From Bacteroidales bacterium UBA3824 (GTDB lineage Bacteria > Bacteroidota > Bacteroidia > Bacteroidales > UBA3824), in contig DGIK01000031.1 of NCBI GenBank assembly GCA_002393195.1, positions 19,432 through 41,802 of the forward strand: a stretch of DNA of 22,371 nt, written 5' to 3'. Positions 15,716-22,371 of this stretch are shown in pieces. A program made the position numbers and the translations under genes. Position 1 is the stretch's first letter; each line of letters opens with the position of its first letter. Under the pieces are notes generated by a model. The model saw only the letters and a list, made by a program, of their open reading frames with translations, made no database searches and had not been told where the DNA came from.

Positions 15716-15732
15716 GATTTTTATTATATTTG
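15703..15732 (+). promoter_or_regulatory. Promoter of the ATPase gene
   Basis: TTG (15703-15705), a 19-bp spacer and TATATTTG (15725-15732), with the ATG 28 bases further on. The -33 box falls in palindrome copy 2. Confidence 0.55.
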
Positions 15733-15759
15733 CAACGTCAAATCAATACAAAACCCGCC

Positions 15760-17196
15760 ATGAAAACAGAAAAATTGATAGGACGCAAAACCGAAATTGC
15801 TGAAATTCAGAACTGTATCAACTCAGACAGGTCTGAGTTCGTAATTCTTTATGGACGCAGGCGCATCGGTAAGACGTTCCTTGTAAAAAAATATTTTGAC
15901 GGCAAATTCGACTTCCACTTCGTTGGCGCGTCAAGACACACGACGCCGCAACAACTCGAAGATTTTGGCAAGTCGCTCGCCAAATACGCCGATACAGACA
16001 TTCAGACACCGCGCAATTGGTCTGACGCATTGGATATGTTGGCAAAGCATCTTGAAACCATCAACAAAAAACGGAAAAAAATCATCTTCATCGACGAAAT
16101 GCCTTGGATAGACCGCAAACAATCGGATTTTGTGGCGGCGTTGGAACATTTTTGGAACAGTTGGGCGGCAACAAGGAATGACATCATACTCATAGCCTGT
16201 GGTTCATCTACATCCTGGATGATTAACAATTTCATACAAAACAAAGGTGTACTACAAAATCGCATAACACATCAAATTTATCTACGTCAATTCACATTGA
16301 ATGAAACCGAAGAATATCTCAAAAACAAAGGTTTTGTGTGGCAACGCCCTCAGATAATGCAATGCTATATGGTGTTGGGCGGCGTACCGTACTACCTTTC
16401 ACTTTTGGACAGACATTTGAGTTTGGCTCAAAACATCGATAATCTATTTTTTCGGCAAGATGCACTTCTACAATACGAATTTAATGACCTATACAATCCT
16501 CTTTTTTCAAGAGCCGACAAGTACATCAACATAGTAAAAGCACTATCAACCAAGCAAAAAGGACTTACACGCGACGAAATTATTTCTGCCACCAATTATC
16601 AGGGAGACAGCCTCACCACAATCCTCAACAACTTGGAAAACTGCGACTTCATCGAATGTTACAACCAATACGGCTCCAAAAAGAAAAATATGATATACAA
16701 GATTGTGGATTTTTTCACGCTGTTTTATTTCAGATACATAGACGGCAACCGCACCAAGGACGAGGAGTATTGGCAACACAATTGCAGCACGTCCTCCGTA
16801 GCCGCGTGGCAGGGCATTTCGTTTGAACTCTTATGCCGCTGCCACCTCCAACAAATAAAACACGCCCTCGGTATTTCGGGCATCGCCACCAAAACTGCAT
16901 CGTGGAAATACATTCCGCCGCAAAATTCTGCCGAACAAGGCACTCAGATTGATATGGTGATTGAGCGCATCGACAAGATGATTCATCTTTGCGAAATGAA
17001 ATTTCGCGACCGTAAATTTGCCATCGACAAGTCATACGCCGATATCATCAATCGCCGTGCAGATATTTTCAAAGAAAAAACGCAGACTACCTGTCAAGTG
17101 GTAAATACAATCGTAACACCTGTCGGGCTTACAAGTAGCAAATACAATGCATTGATACACAGCGTCGTTACGGCAGACGAATTGTTCTCGAAATAA
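15760..17196 (+). CDS. Archaeal-type AAA ATPase with DUF234/PD-(D/E)xK-like C-terminal domain
   Basis: The start at 15760 (MKTEKLIGRKTEI, 478 residues) is preferred to 15703, which lies within the promoter and palindrome. A Walker A motif (LYGRRRIGKTFLV) lies near residues 30-40 and Walker B (KIIFIDEMPW) near 110. The middle shows the usual Arch_ATPase features (LRQFTLNETEEYL, LGGVPYYLSLL). A winged-helix-like region follows (KGLTRDEIISATNYQG). The C terminus has GTQIDMVIERIDKMIHLCEMKF, an ID-x(n)-ExK arrangement like the PD-(D/E)xK nuclease fold seen in DUF234. These ATPases occur in many copies in Bacteroidetes genomes and their cellular role is not known to me. Copies of one palindrome bracket the gene on both sides, which suggests it moves or duplicates as a unit. 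Confidence 0.9.
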   Translation: MKTEKLIGRKTEIAEIQNCINSDRSEFVILYGRRRIGKTFLVKKYFDGKFDFHFVGASRHTTPQQLEDFGKSLAKYADTDIQTPRNWSDALDMLAKHLETINKKRKKIIFIDEMPWIDRKQSDFVAALEHFWNSWAATRNDIILIACGSSTSWMINNFIQNKGVLQNRITHQIYLRQFTLNETEEYLKNKGFVWQRPQIMQCYMVLGGVPYYLSLLDRHLSLAQNIDNLFFRQDALLQYEFNDLYNPLFSRADKYINIVKALSTKQKGLTRDEIISATNYQGDSLTTILNNLENCDFIECYNQYGSKKKNMIYKIVDFFTLFYFRYIDGNRTKDEEYWQHNCSTSSVAAWQGISFELLCRCHLQQIKHALGISGIATKTASWKYIPPQNSAEQGTQIDMVIERIDKMIHLCEMKFRDRKFAIDKSYADIINRRADIFKEKTQTTCQVVNTIVTPVGLTSSKYNALIHSVVTADELFSK

Positions 17197-17201
17197 AAAT
17201 T

Positions 17202-17246
17202 TTGCCCAAATGTGGGGTTGCAGACCTACATTTGGGCAAGATTTTT
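17202..17246. terminator. TTGCCCAAATGTGGG palindrome, copy 3, bidirectional terminator
   Basis: TTGCCCAAATGTGGGGT (17202-17218) pairs with ACCTACATTTGGGCAA (17224-17239), flanked by AAAAATT on the left and GATTTTTT on the right. It begins 5 bp after the ATPase stop and lies between the convergent ATPase and esterase genes. Confidence 0.85.
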
Positions 17247-17295
17247 TGTAACATATTGTGCAATATAGTTTGCGGAACGTGTACAAGCCACGCCC

Positions 17296-18375
17296 CTACT
17301 TCTTTTTGCCCAATACCTCTGTCTTCAAAAAATACGACAGATACCGCGCCATTTCGGCGGCGCGCTTGGCGGATGGATGCCAATCTGCACCGTAGCCGAG
17401 GGAGTCGTCCTGCTCCTGGAAATTGAAGGTATAAACACGCGAATCGTTGATGACGCGCATTGCGGTTATGCTGTTGATAATGACATCGCTAAGATGCTGA
17501 GCCTGTTGGTAATGCAGCATCGGCGAATTTACTAATACAATCTTTGCCGTGGGGTAATGCTGACGGATTTGCTTAACGAAAGCAATGTACGACACGGCAA
17601 ATTTTTCATAATTATAATTGTTTTCGCTGAGGTCGTTGGTGCCGAGTCCGAGTACAACAATGTCGGGCTTAAACTGCGAAAAATCCCATTTAGTAGTCGA
17701 ATCATTGATTAAGGCGTTTTCATAGACGCGAGGCATAGGCCAACGGCTGCCGGTGATGGTGTCGCCAAAATTCTTATAAATGCCAATGCCCGACCGCGCA
17801 ACCACCATCGAGATTGCGTCAAGATTTTTGATGGTAATGCCCGCAAACGATTTGGCAAAATTGGAGGTGGAGTCGGCAAAATGGTCGTTCTCCGATTGTG
17901 CCTCGTTGCCGTAGCCGCAGGTAATCGAATTGCCAATAAACTCTATCTTCGGACGTTTTTTGGTATCGACTTTGAGTACTTTTGCGCCGTTGCCAAGCAC
18001 AAAACCGTGAAATTCGGGAAACACCTGATAAGCCTCAGTTACAAGCATCAACTTGACGGTATGCTCGCCGGCGGCGCATTTGGCGAGTTCAAATTCGCGG
18101 ATGCCGTCGTCGTATCCGTGCGTGGAGAATTTCTTGAAACCGCCGCCATCAACGCTCACAGCATAATATCCGGCGTTGGCTTTGAGTTTTGCCGAAATGC
18201 CCGTGCCGTTGAATTTGATAGTGAACGCCGTGCCGGGGTAGCAATAATGCAGCACATTGTTCTTATTAACAATGCGTCCCTCCAAAAGGAGATTAGGATT
18301 GTTGGGGGCAACAACCACCTGCGCCCACACACACTGAACCATCAATGCCAATATTATTGTCAAAATTATTCTCAT
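17296..18375 (-). CDS. Secreted carbohydrate esterase, CE2-type SGNH hydrolase (acetyl esterase)
   Basis: 359 residues. Signal peptide MRIILTIILALMVQCVWAQ. Residues about 20-130 form a jelly-roll-like N-terminal domain as in CE2 enzymes (FTIKFNGTGISAKL, YYAVSVDGGGF). The SGNH domain begins IEFIGNSITCGYGNE with nucleophile Ser150, has VVLGLGTNDLS (the Gly/Asn blocks) and ends with GADWHPS, giving Asp331 and His333. CE2 enzymes remove acetyl groups from plant polysaccharides such as xylan and mannan. The protein is probably periplasmic or cell-surface, so the organism likely processes acetylated plant glycans; that is inference. It is last in the minus-strand gene row, 28 bp after the DUF6973-like gene, and its transcript ends at the palindrome at 17202. 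Confidence 0.88.
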   Translation of the reverse strand: MRIILTIILALMVQCVWAQVVVAPNNPNLLLEGRIVNKNNVLHYCYPGTAFTIKFNGTGISAKLKANAGYYAVSVDGGGFKKFSTHGYDDGIREFELAKCAAGEHTVKLMLVTEAYQVFPEFHGFVLGNGAKVLKVDTKKRPKIEFIGNSITCGYGNEAQSENDHFADSTSNFAKSFAGITIKNLDAISMVVARSGIGIYKNFGDTITGSRWPMPRVYENALINDSTTKWDFSQFKPDIVVLGLGTNDLSENNYNYEKFAVSYIAFVKQIRQHYPTAKIVLVNSPMLHYQQAQHLSDVIINSITAMRVINDSRVYTFNFQEQDDSLGYGADWHPSAKRAAEMARYLSYFLKTEVLGKKK

Positions 18376-18403
18376 ATCGTTTCGGTTTTATTGTTATACA
18401 GTT

Positions 18404-19066
18404 TTATTGTTTGTTGCTCGGTATCAACACTTTGGGAATTACCCAATGATTGTCGTAAGCATGAATGTTGATGGGCTTGCCATCCGCATCGAGGTAAGTG
18501 TTCTTGTCCTTTTTGCGGATTTTCCAACATTTGCCTTCTACGACGTGACGGCGTACAATGGCAACTATTGAATCGTAAGTGGCATCGGGATTGTTGGCAC
18601 CGATGCGCGCCCCCACGATATTGTTGAGCATATCCATACGGCTTGCAATGCTGTCCTGCGGCGTTTTTTTGCGAGTGGGGTCGGCTTCGTATTCAAGATA
18701 ATTGCCGTCCTCGTGCGCCTGACCAAGTTTGATAGCCTTGTCGTAGCCGATTTTTTGAGCCGTCAACGCCATCCACAATGTATGCTTGAAGGCATCGACC
18801 ATGCCGCCATTGAGGTCGCCGTCAAAATCGGCATCTTTGAGCCTTCGTTGCGCCTCAGCCTTTACGCTGTCGGCTATTTTGTGGGTGATAAACGCCGCCC
18901 ACGGATGCCACTTCACCCATTTTTGCTCTGGGACGCTGAGTTTTTTGTACGACTCCATAAACTGAGCGTAAGCCTCTGTGTGTGTGGCTGTTAAAAAAGT
19001 TCCTATAAGGACGGCAACGAGAGCGAAACTACTCAATATCGTCGCCCGCCGTGCTGTCTTCGTCAT
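18404..19066 (-). CDS. Exported/membrane-anchored protein, DUF6973-like
   Basis: 220 residues from the ATG at 19066; an ATG six codons earlier (19084) is also in frame. A hydrophobic segment (ATILSSFALVAVLIGTFL) near the N terminus, ending in an AYAQ-like cleavage site, points to export. The core has NGGMVDAFKHTLWMALTAQ, then GQAHEDG and MDMLNNIVGARIG. The spaced His, Glu/Asp and Asn residues in DAFKH, AHE and MDxxNN look like a metal or catalytic site and match what I recall of the DUF6973 group. The activity is not known. Its first codons overlap the 3' end of rsmI by 38 bp in another frame, so the two are co-transcribed. Confidence 0.75.
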   Translation of the reverse strand: MTKTARRATILSSFALVAVLIGTFLTATHTEAYAQFMESYKKLSVPEQKWVKWHPWAAFITHKIADSVKAEAQRRLKDADFDGDLNGGMVDAFKHTLWMALTAQKIGYDKAIKLGQAHEDGNYLEYEADPTRKKTPQDSIASRMDMLNNIVGARIGANNPDATYDSIVAIVRRHVVEGKCWKIRKKDKNTYLDADGKPINIHAYDNHWVIPKVLIPSNKQ

Positions 19067-19739
19067 CTTTTGATATTTTATCAATTATCACCACAAACTC
19101 CCCTTTGGGCGGACGTGCGCCAAAAATTTCGAGAAGTTCGTCGGGAGTGCCGCGCAGGGTTTCTTCATGGATTTTGGAGATTTCACGGGAAATCGACACC
19201 CGCCTGTCAGCCCCAAAATGCTCCTTGATTTCGTCGAGGAGTTTGAGTATGCGGTATGGCGATTCGTAGAGTATCACCGTCATTTCCAACGATTTCAACG
19301 CCGCGAGCCTTTTTTGCCGACCCTTCTTCTGCGGCAGGAATCCTGCAAAAACGAAACTCTCGCACCCAAATCCCGAATCCACCAACGCCGGCACAAATGC
19401 AGTGGCACCGGGCAGACATTCGACATCCACGCCGCGCTCCACACAGGCACGCACGAGCATAAAACCGGGGTCGGAGATTGCCGGCGTGCCCGCATCCGAA
19501 ATCAGCGCGATGTCCTCGCCGCCAAGTATCCGCTCGGCGTAGAGGGAGCAGGTCTTGTGCTCATTAAACTTGTGATGGCTCGCCGTCCGGGTCGAGATGC
19601 CAAAATGTTTGAGCAACCCTGCACTCGTGCGCGTGTCTTCGCAGAGTATCAGGGAGACGTTTTTGAGAACCTCGACGGCACGGAAAGTCATGTCGTCGAG
19701 GTTGCCTACGGGAGTCGGGACTACGTAAAGTTTTGCCAT
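19029..19739 (-). CDS. rsmI: 16S rRNA (cytidine-1402-2'-O)-methyltransferase
   Basis: RsmI uses S-adenosylmethionine to methylate the ribose of C1402 in the decoding centre of 16S rRNA. I place the start at 19739 (MAKLYVVPTPVGNLDDMTFR, 236 residues). The longer frame to 19856 runs into the upstream gene and adds unrelated sequence. Family motifs in order: PTPVGNL; CEDTRTSAGLLKHFGI; LISDAGTPAISDPGF; LPGATAFVPALVDSGF; FLPQKKGRQKRL; ILYESPYRI; and EFVVIIDK near the end. This is a complete tetrapyrrole-methylase fold. It starts 4 bp after the stop of the PepSY-like gene and overlaps the next gene, so it sits mid-operon. Confidence 0.95.
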   Translation of the reverse strand: MAKLYVVPTPVGNLDDMTFRAVEVLKNVSLILCEDTRTSAGLLKHFGISTRTASHHKFNEHKTCSLYAERILGGEDIALISDAGTPAISDPGFMLVRACVERGVDVECLPGATAFVPALVDSGFGCESFVFAGFLPQKKGRQKRLAALKSLEMTVILYESPYRILKLLDEIKEHFGADRRVSISREISKIHEETLRGTPDELLEIFGARPPKGEFVVIIDKISKDDEDSTAGDDIE

Positions 19740-19743
19740 TGTG

Positions 19744-20196
19744 TTACTTGCAAGTGGCGGTCTTCTCCACCATCTGTTTCTTGTCGTTGTACTTGAAATA
19801 ATAATTGTAATTGCCCTTCCTCGCAACGATGAAGGTGCGCTTCTCACCGTTGGCAAGGGTTACGTCTTCTGCCCATTGGAAGGCGTATTCGGAGGCGTAC
19901 TTGCTGTTGAACGCCTGCTTGACCTTGGAATCGATAGCCGAATTTGCGATTTTATTGGACGACCATACAACATTGCCGTCATTATCATAACGCATGAAAG
20001 AATCCGCATATTCAGCAGTGAACGACGTCGGAGTCTGGGTCCAAACTGCTTTCTTGGCAGCCTCTTTGGATACATGCTCACTGTATTTGGAGACCACATT
20101 CTTAGGCACACTGCCCACCTTCACGGTGTCCTGAGCCGATGCAACGGCGGCGGACATCGACAATGCAAGACTCAGAGCGAGTAATTTTGTTGTCAT
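19744..20196 (-). CDS. Small exported PepSY-like protein
   Basis: 150 residues with a signal peptide (MTTKLLALSLALSMSAAVASAQ). The mature part has two similar halves: VPKNVVSKYSEHVSKEAAKKAVW with the strand TSFTAEYAD and MRYDNDGNVVWSS, then VKQAFNSKYASEYAFQWAEDV with TFIVARKGNYNYYFKYNDKKQMVE. The helix-then-strands layout, with a short x-D-x-x-G turn, is that of the PepSY-like/BLIP-like proteins common in the Bacteroidetes periplasm. No function is established to my knowledge. It is first in the minus-strand row leading into rsmI, with a promoter at 20238-20269. Confidence 0.8.
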   Translation of the reverse strand: MTTKLLALSLALSMSAAVASAQDTVKVGSVPKNVVSKYSEHVSKEAAKKAVWTQTPTSFTAEYADSFMRYDNDGNVVWSSNKIANSAIDSKVKQAFNSKYASEYAFQWAEDVTLANGEKRTFIVARKGNYNYYFKYNDKKQMVEKTATCK

Positions 20197-20237
20197 AATT
20201 GGTTTTATTAATGCTTTATAATTGTTAAAAATTTTGA

Positions 20238-20269
20238 CAAAGATACATTTTTTTTCTGTTATATGCCAA
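20238..20269 (-). promoter_or_regulatory. Promoter of the PepSY-like/rsmI row
   Basis: On the minus strand, TTG (20269-20267), a 21-bp spacer and TATCTTTG (20245-20238). The ATG is 42 bases downstream. Confidence 0.5.
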
Positions 20270-20287
20270 CAACTGCGAAAATGTTTT

Positions 20288-20295
20288 TAATTTTG
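20288..20295 (+). promoter_or_regulatory. -7 promoter box of the Cbp1-like lipoprotein gene
   Basis: TAATTTTG, 47 bases before the ATG at 20343. No convincing TTTG lies 20 bp upstream. Confidence 0.45.
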
Positions 20296-20342
20296 CACCG
20301 TTAATTACTGAAAAACACATACAAAACTAAATTCACATAAAA

Positions 20343-21209
20343 ATGAAAAGAGTACTTATAATGGCGGCTCTCGTAGCCCCGTTGGCATTTTCTTCGTGCA
20401 ACAACGCCGAATTGCAGAGGCTACAAGCTCAGAACGACAGCCTCAGAAGTGCAGTTACCACTGGCGGCATCAAGCTCGACGACTACTTTGCCGCATTCAA
20501 TTCGATTCAGGAAAACCTCAACATGATTAAGGAGAAAGAGCAGATAATCTCCGTAAAGACCGGCAACGGCGAAGTGGACAAGGCGTCTGCCGACCAAATC
20601 AACGAGGACATCACCGCAATCTACGAATTGATGCTCAAAAACAAACAGACCATCAAAGACCTCAATACCAAACTTCAACAGAATGGCTTGAAAAACAAGG
20701 AGATGGCCAAGACAATCCAACTCCTCACCGACCAAATCACCAGCAATGAGAGGGAGATTGGCGACCTCAAGACCAAGCTCGAACGCCTCAATATCGACCT
20801 CGCAAATGCAGAGCGCAAGGCTGCAGAGCTCGACTCCACCCTCCAAGAAGCTCAAAACGTCAACGAGGAGCTTACAGAGGTCAACAACGCACAGGACGCA
20901 GCACTCAACACTGTTTACTACGTAGTTGGCACCAAGAAGGAACTCATCGGTCATGGCGTTGTTGACAAAGCCGGCGCATTCAAGGGCTTGAAGATTGGCG
21001 ACAGCTTCGACAAAAACTACTTCACGCAAGTTGATATGCGCAATCTCAACAGCATCAACATCAACGTAAAGAATCCCAAGATTCTCTCCAATCACCCAAG
21101 TAGTTCCTACAAACTCATAGAGCGCGGCAAGATTGTAGAGAAACTCGAAATCACCGACCCCGCCGCATTCTGGGAGCGCAGCAAGTTCCTCGTGATTGTG
21201 GCTGATTAA
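20343..21209 (+). CDS. Coiled-coil lipoprotein, Cbp1-like family
   Basis: 288 residues. The lipobox FSSC places the lipidated cysteine at residue 19. Residues about 22-190 are an almost continuous coiled coil (LQRLQAQNDSLRS, LLTDQITSNEREIGDLKTKLERL, ELDSTLQEAQNVNEEL). Residues about 190-288 form a conserved compact domain (VYYVVGTKKELIGHGVVDKA, SYKLIERGKIVEKLEI, WERSKFLVIVAD). This architecture matches the Bacteroidetes family named after the collagen-binding Cbp1 of Bacteroides fragilis. Collagen binding should not be assumed here; a general envelope role is as likely. The gene stands alone, divergent from the PepSY-like gene, and ends at the terminator at 21275-21322. Confidence 0.8.
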   Translation: MKRVLIMAALVAPLAFSSCNNAELQRLQAQNDSLRSAVTTGGIKLDDYFAAFNSIQENLNMIKEKEQIISVKTGNGEVDKASADQINEDITAIYELMLKNKQTIKDLNTKLQQNGLKNKEMAKTIQLLTDQITSNEREIGDLKTKLERLNIDLANAERKAAELDSTLQEAQNVNEELTEVNNAQDAALNTVYYVVGTKKELIGHGVVDKAGAFKGLKIGDSFDKNYFTQVDMRNLNSININVKNPKILSNHPSSSYKLIERGKIVEKLEITDPAAFWERSKFLVIVAD

Positions 21210-21220
21210 TTTGGAATATA

Positions 21221-21234
21221 GACGGCTCGTCCGC
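21221..21234 (+). repeat. CGGCTCG-loop palindrome, copy 2 (imperfect)
   Basis: GACG-GCT-CGTC is a 4-bp stem followed by CGC, a decayed relative of the copies at 3703 and 21249. It begins 12 bp after the lipoprotein stop. Confidence 0.6.
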
Positions 21235-21248
21235 TAAACAATTGGGAT

Positions 21249-21265
21249 GCAGACGGCTCGTCTGC
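21249..21265 (+). repeat. CGGCTCG-loop palindrome, copy 3
   Basis: GCAGACG-GCT-CGTCTGC, perfect 7-bp stem. Relative to copy 1 (GCGGACG/CGTCCGC) the third base pair is A-T instead of G-C, with both sides changed. Confidence 0.7.
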
Positions 21266-21274
21266 CCAAAATAC

Positions 21275-21322
21275 AAAATGCAGAAGTTTCGTTTTCGTTA
21301 GCGATACTTCTGCATTTTTTTT
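21275..21322. terminator. Bidirectional Rho-independent terminator
   Basis: AAAATGCAGAAGT (21275-21287) pairs with ACTTCTGCATTTT (21306-21318), loop of 18 nt, followed by a run of T to 21322. It serves the convergent Cbp1-like and DUF4421-like genes. Confidence 0.85.
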
Positions 21323-21340
21323 GTTGGCGAGGATTTTTTT

Positions 21341-21357
21341 GCAGGCGAGCCGCCTGC
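21341..21357 (-). repeat. CGGCTCG-loop palindrome, copy 4 (inverted)
   Basis: GCAGGCG-AGC-CGCCTGC on the plus strand. Read on the minus strand it is GCAGGCG-GCT-CGCCTGC, so the GCT loop is conserved and the fifth stem pair has changed on both sides. It lies 13 bp beyond the DUF4421-like stop codon. Confidence 0.7.
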
Positions 21358-21369
21358 ACTCCACCATTG

Positions 21370-22311
21370 TCAGAACCAAAATCCAAAGAAAAACCGCGTG
21401 ATATTCCTTGTAAACCTCGTTGAGACGTTGCGGCGGTCGCCAAGCAGGGTGGCGTAAAGCACGTAGTCCATACCAATAAAACATCTCTGGAAATTGTACG
21501 ACACGGCGGCGCGCCCCCAAATGCAGAGGTCGCTGTAAGTGCGAGCCATAAACTGCTTGCCGGAAGTGGTCTTCACCTCGTTTTCTTCCCAAATCATAAA
21601 TGTTGGAATCACAGAAAGGTGTATCAAAAATTTTTTCTTGGTAACGAAATTGTAGCCGTACCCCACTCCGAAACCGCCTGTTGACGACATCACATCAAAA
21701 TCATGAGGTCCGGTGTGCATTTTGGCAGAGGCATACGATGCACCGAGCAACAAACTGCCACAACTACGAATCTGTGTATAAGACTTGTCGAAGGCGGCAG
21801 GGAACGAAAATTTGGTATTGTTGAAGACATAATACACCGAAAACATCCTCATCTTGAAATCTATGTCGCCTCGGTCGATAGGAAAAGTGGTATCGTCAGT
21901 TTTAATATCGGCGGAGAATGATGTTGCCCTGCAAAAATCTGTCTCAATGCCAAACCTCCGACAGAAAAACCTGAAATTGAACTCGCCATCATTCTTCCGC
22001 CCGCGCCTCGGCTTAAAACTATATCCGAATCCATACCCTCTGTAAGTGGCGAACACACCCATCTTGTCGCTCAGATCGGTGGTAAAAGTTGCGCGTCGCT
22101 CGCCCTTACCAATCATTATTCCTATTGACGAAAAATCAGGATGCAACGCAACCATAAACCGCTGTTTTGGGCGGCTGACATACGCCGAGTCAAAGCCCGA
22201 CTTGAAATAAAACGCGGACACAAGGCTGTCTGCCTTAATCAGCATCCGTTTTTGCGCAGACACCGAAAGGCATATTTCAATTAATAATATGACGAAAAAC
22301 AATTTGCGCAT
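21370..22311 (-). CDS. Outer-membrane beta-barrel protein, DUF4421-like
   Basis: 313 residues with a signal peptide (MRKLFFVILLIEICLSVSAQ). The mature N terminus has a DSAYVSRPKQRFMVALHPDF segment typical of DUF4421. Alternating hydrophobic beta strands follow (YRGYGFGYSFKPR, MRMFSVYYVFNN, GGFGVGYGYNF, AAVSYNFQRCFIGMDY). The C terminus ends FFFGFWF, with the terminal aromatic residue expected of an outer-membrane barrel. A pore or surface function is inferred. It is convergent with the Cbp1-like gene, and its start codon sits beside the -33 box of the gene that begins at 22351. Confidence 0.8.
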   Translation of the reverse strand: MRKLFFVILLIEICLSVSAQKRMLIKADSLVSAFYFKSGFDSAYVSRPKQRFMVALHPDFSSIGIMIGKGERRATFTTDLSDKMGVFATYRGYGFGYSFKPRRGRKNDGEFNFRFFCRRFGIETDFCRATSFSADIKTDDTTFPIDRGDIDFKMRMFSVYYVFNNTKFSFPAAFDKSYTQIRSCGSLLLGASYASAKMHTGPHDFDVMSSTGGFGVGYGYNFVTKKKFLIHLSVIPTFMIWEENEVKTTSGKQFMARTYSDLCIWGRAAVSYNFQRCFIGMDYVLYATLLGDRRNVSTRFTRNITRFFFGFWF

Positions 22312-22334
22312 CCGGATGTTTTTGGTTATATTTG
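22303..22334 (+). promoter_or_regulatory. Promoter of the gene beginning at 22351
   Basis: TTTG (22303-22306), a 20-bp spacer and TATATTTG (22327-22334), an exact consensus match. The ATG is 17 bases downstream. The -33 box overlaps the first codons of the divergent DUF4421-like gene. Confidence 0.65.
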
Positions 22335-22350
22335 CAGCATAGCAATCAAT

Positions 22351-22371
22351 ATGCCAATAATTAACGAAAGG
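22351..22371 (+). CDS. 5' end of an unidentified gene (partial)
   Basis: The ATG at 22351 opens a frame reading MPIINER up to the window edge. The consensus promoter at 22303-22334 makes it likely to be a real start. Seven residues are too few to identify the product; there is no sign of a signal peptide in them. Confidence 0.5.

Noticed and set aside
15627..17246. Classical transposon carrying the ATPase
   Set aside because: The gene is an Arch_ATPase/DUF234-like protein and not a known transposase; the repeats are each internally palindromic rather than a single pair of terminal inverted repeats.
19167..19796. 209-codon plus-strand frame
   Set aside because: Antisense to rsmI and unlike any family I know.
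19029..19856. Longer rsmI start at 19856
   Set aside because: The extra 39 residues overlap the upstream PepSY-like gene and have no family similarity, whereas MAKLYVVPTPVGNL at 19739 is the normal RsmI start.
20421..21095. 224-codon minus-strand frame rich in Leu/Val
   Set aside because: Antisense to the coiled-coil lipoprotein; its hydrophobicity is the mirror of the Glu/Lys/Asn codons on the other strand.
1..22371. tRNA or rRNA genes
   Set aside because: Reading the intergenic regions by eye showed no cloverleaf with a GGTTCRA-type T arm and no rRNA signature. A tRNAscan-SE/Infernal run would be decisive.

Overview
The window looks like a chromosomal segment from a Bacteroidota bacterium, most likely order Bacteroidales. 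The evidence is: several start regions preceded by the Bacteroidetes promoter pair TTTG / TAnnTTTG at about 20 bp spacing; few Shine-Dalgarno sequences (thyA is an exception); an NVFTPNGDGVNDVF-type gliding/T9SS type B sorting domain; DUF4369/DUF5106-type, DUF4421-type and Cbp1-like proteins; and a YGYG-rich acidic tail of the kind that ends Bacteroidetes capsule tyrosine kinases. Family names are recalled from memory; no database was searched.

Layout. 1-3700 is core housekeeping: a partial exopolysaccharide-kinase-like tail, thyA, a convergent bifunctional-nuclease (DUF151) gene, the rplU-rpmA ribosomal operon with a structured leader, a strong terminator and serS. 3700-3966 is a repeat cluster: 7-bp and 16-bp tandem repeats and a 107-bp cruciform-like inverted repeat. 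3967-6941 encodes exported proteins: a small secreted protein, a PKD-domain T9SS cargo, and a metzincin-like metalloprotease read divergently from the PKD gene. 6942-10312 is the most unusual part. An 881-residue exported protein (DUF4369/DUF5106-like front, unrecognised AT-richer back) is bracketed by two nearly identical 57-bp palindromes, and a rod-like structured RNA with its own good promoter precedes it.

10313-13620 (minus) is a two-gene translationally coupled unit: a polytopic membrane protein (DUF6057-like) and a TolB-like beta-propeller lipoprotein with a CVNCH motif. 13771-15585 is a HemN/HemW-like radical SAM enzyme fused to a NUDIX domain. 15586-17239 is an archaeal-type AAA ATPase/DUF234-like gene bracketed by three copies of a second, unrelated palindrome (TTGCCCAAATGTGGG). 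17296-20196 (minus) is a likely operon: PepSY-like exported protein, rsmI, DUF6973-like exported protein, CE2-type acetyl esterase. 20343-22311 holds a coiled-coil Cbp1-like lipoprotein and a convergent DUF4421-like outer-membrane protein. A new gene starts at 22351 and runs off the window.

The main undescribed-looking signals are non-coding: the structured RNA at about 7204-7450, the rplU leader, the two gene-bracketing palindrome systems, and a dispersed CGGCTCG-loop palindrome whose stem bases covary between copies. No tRNA, rRNA, transposase or CRISPR array was seen.
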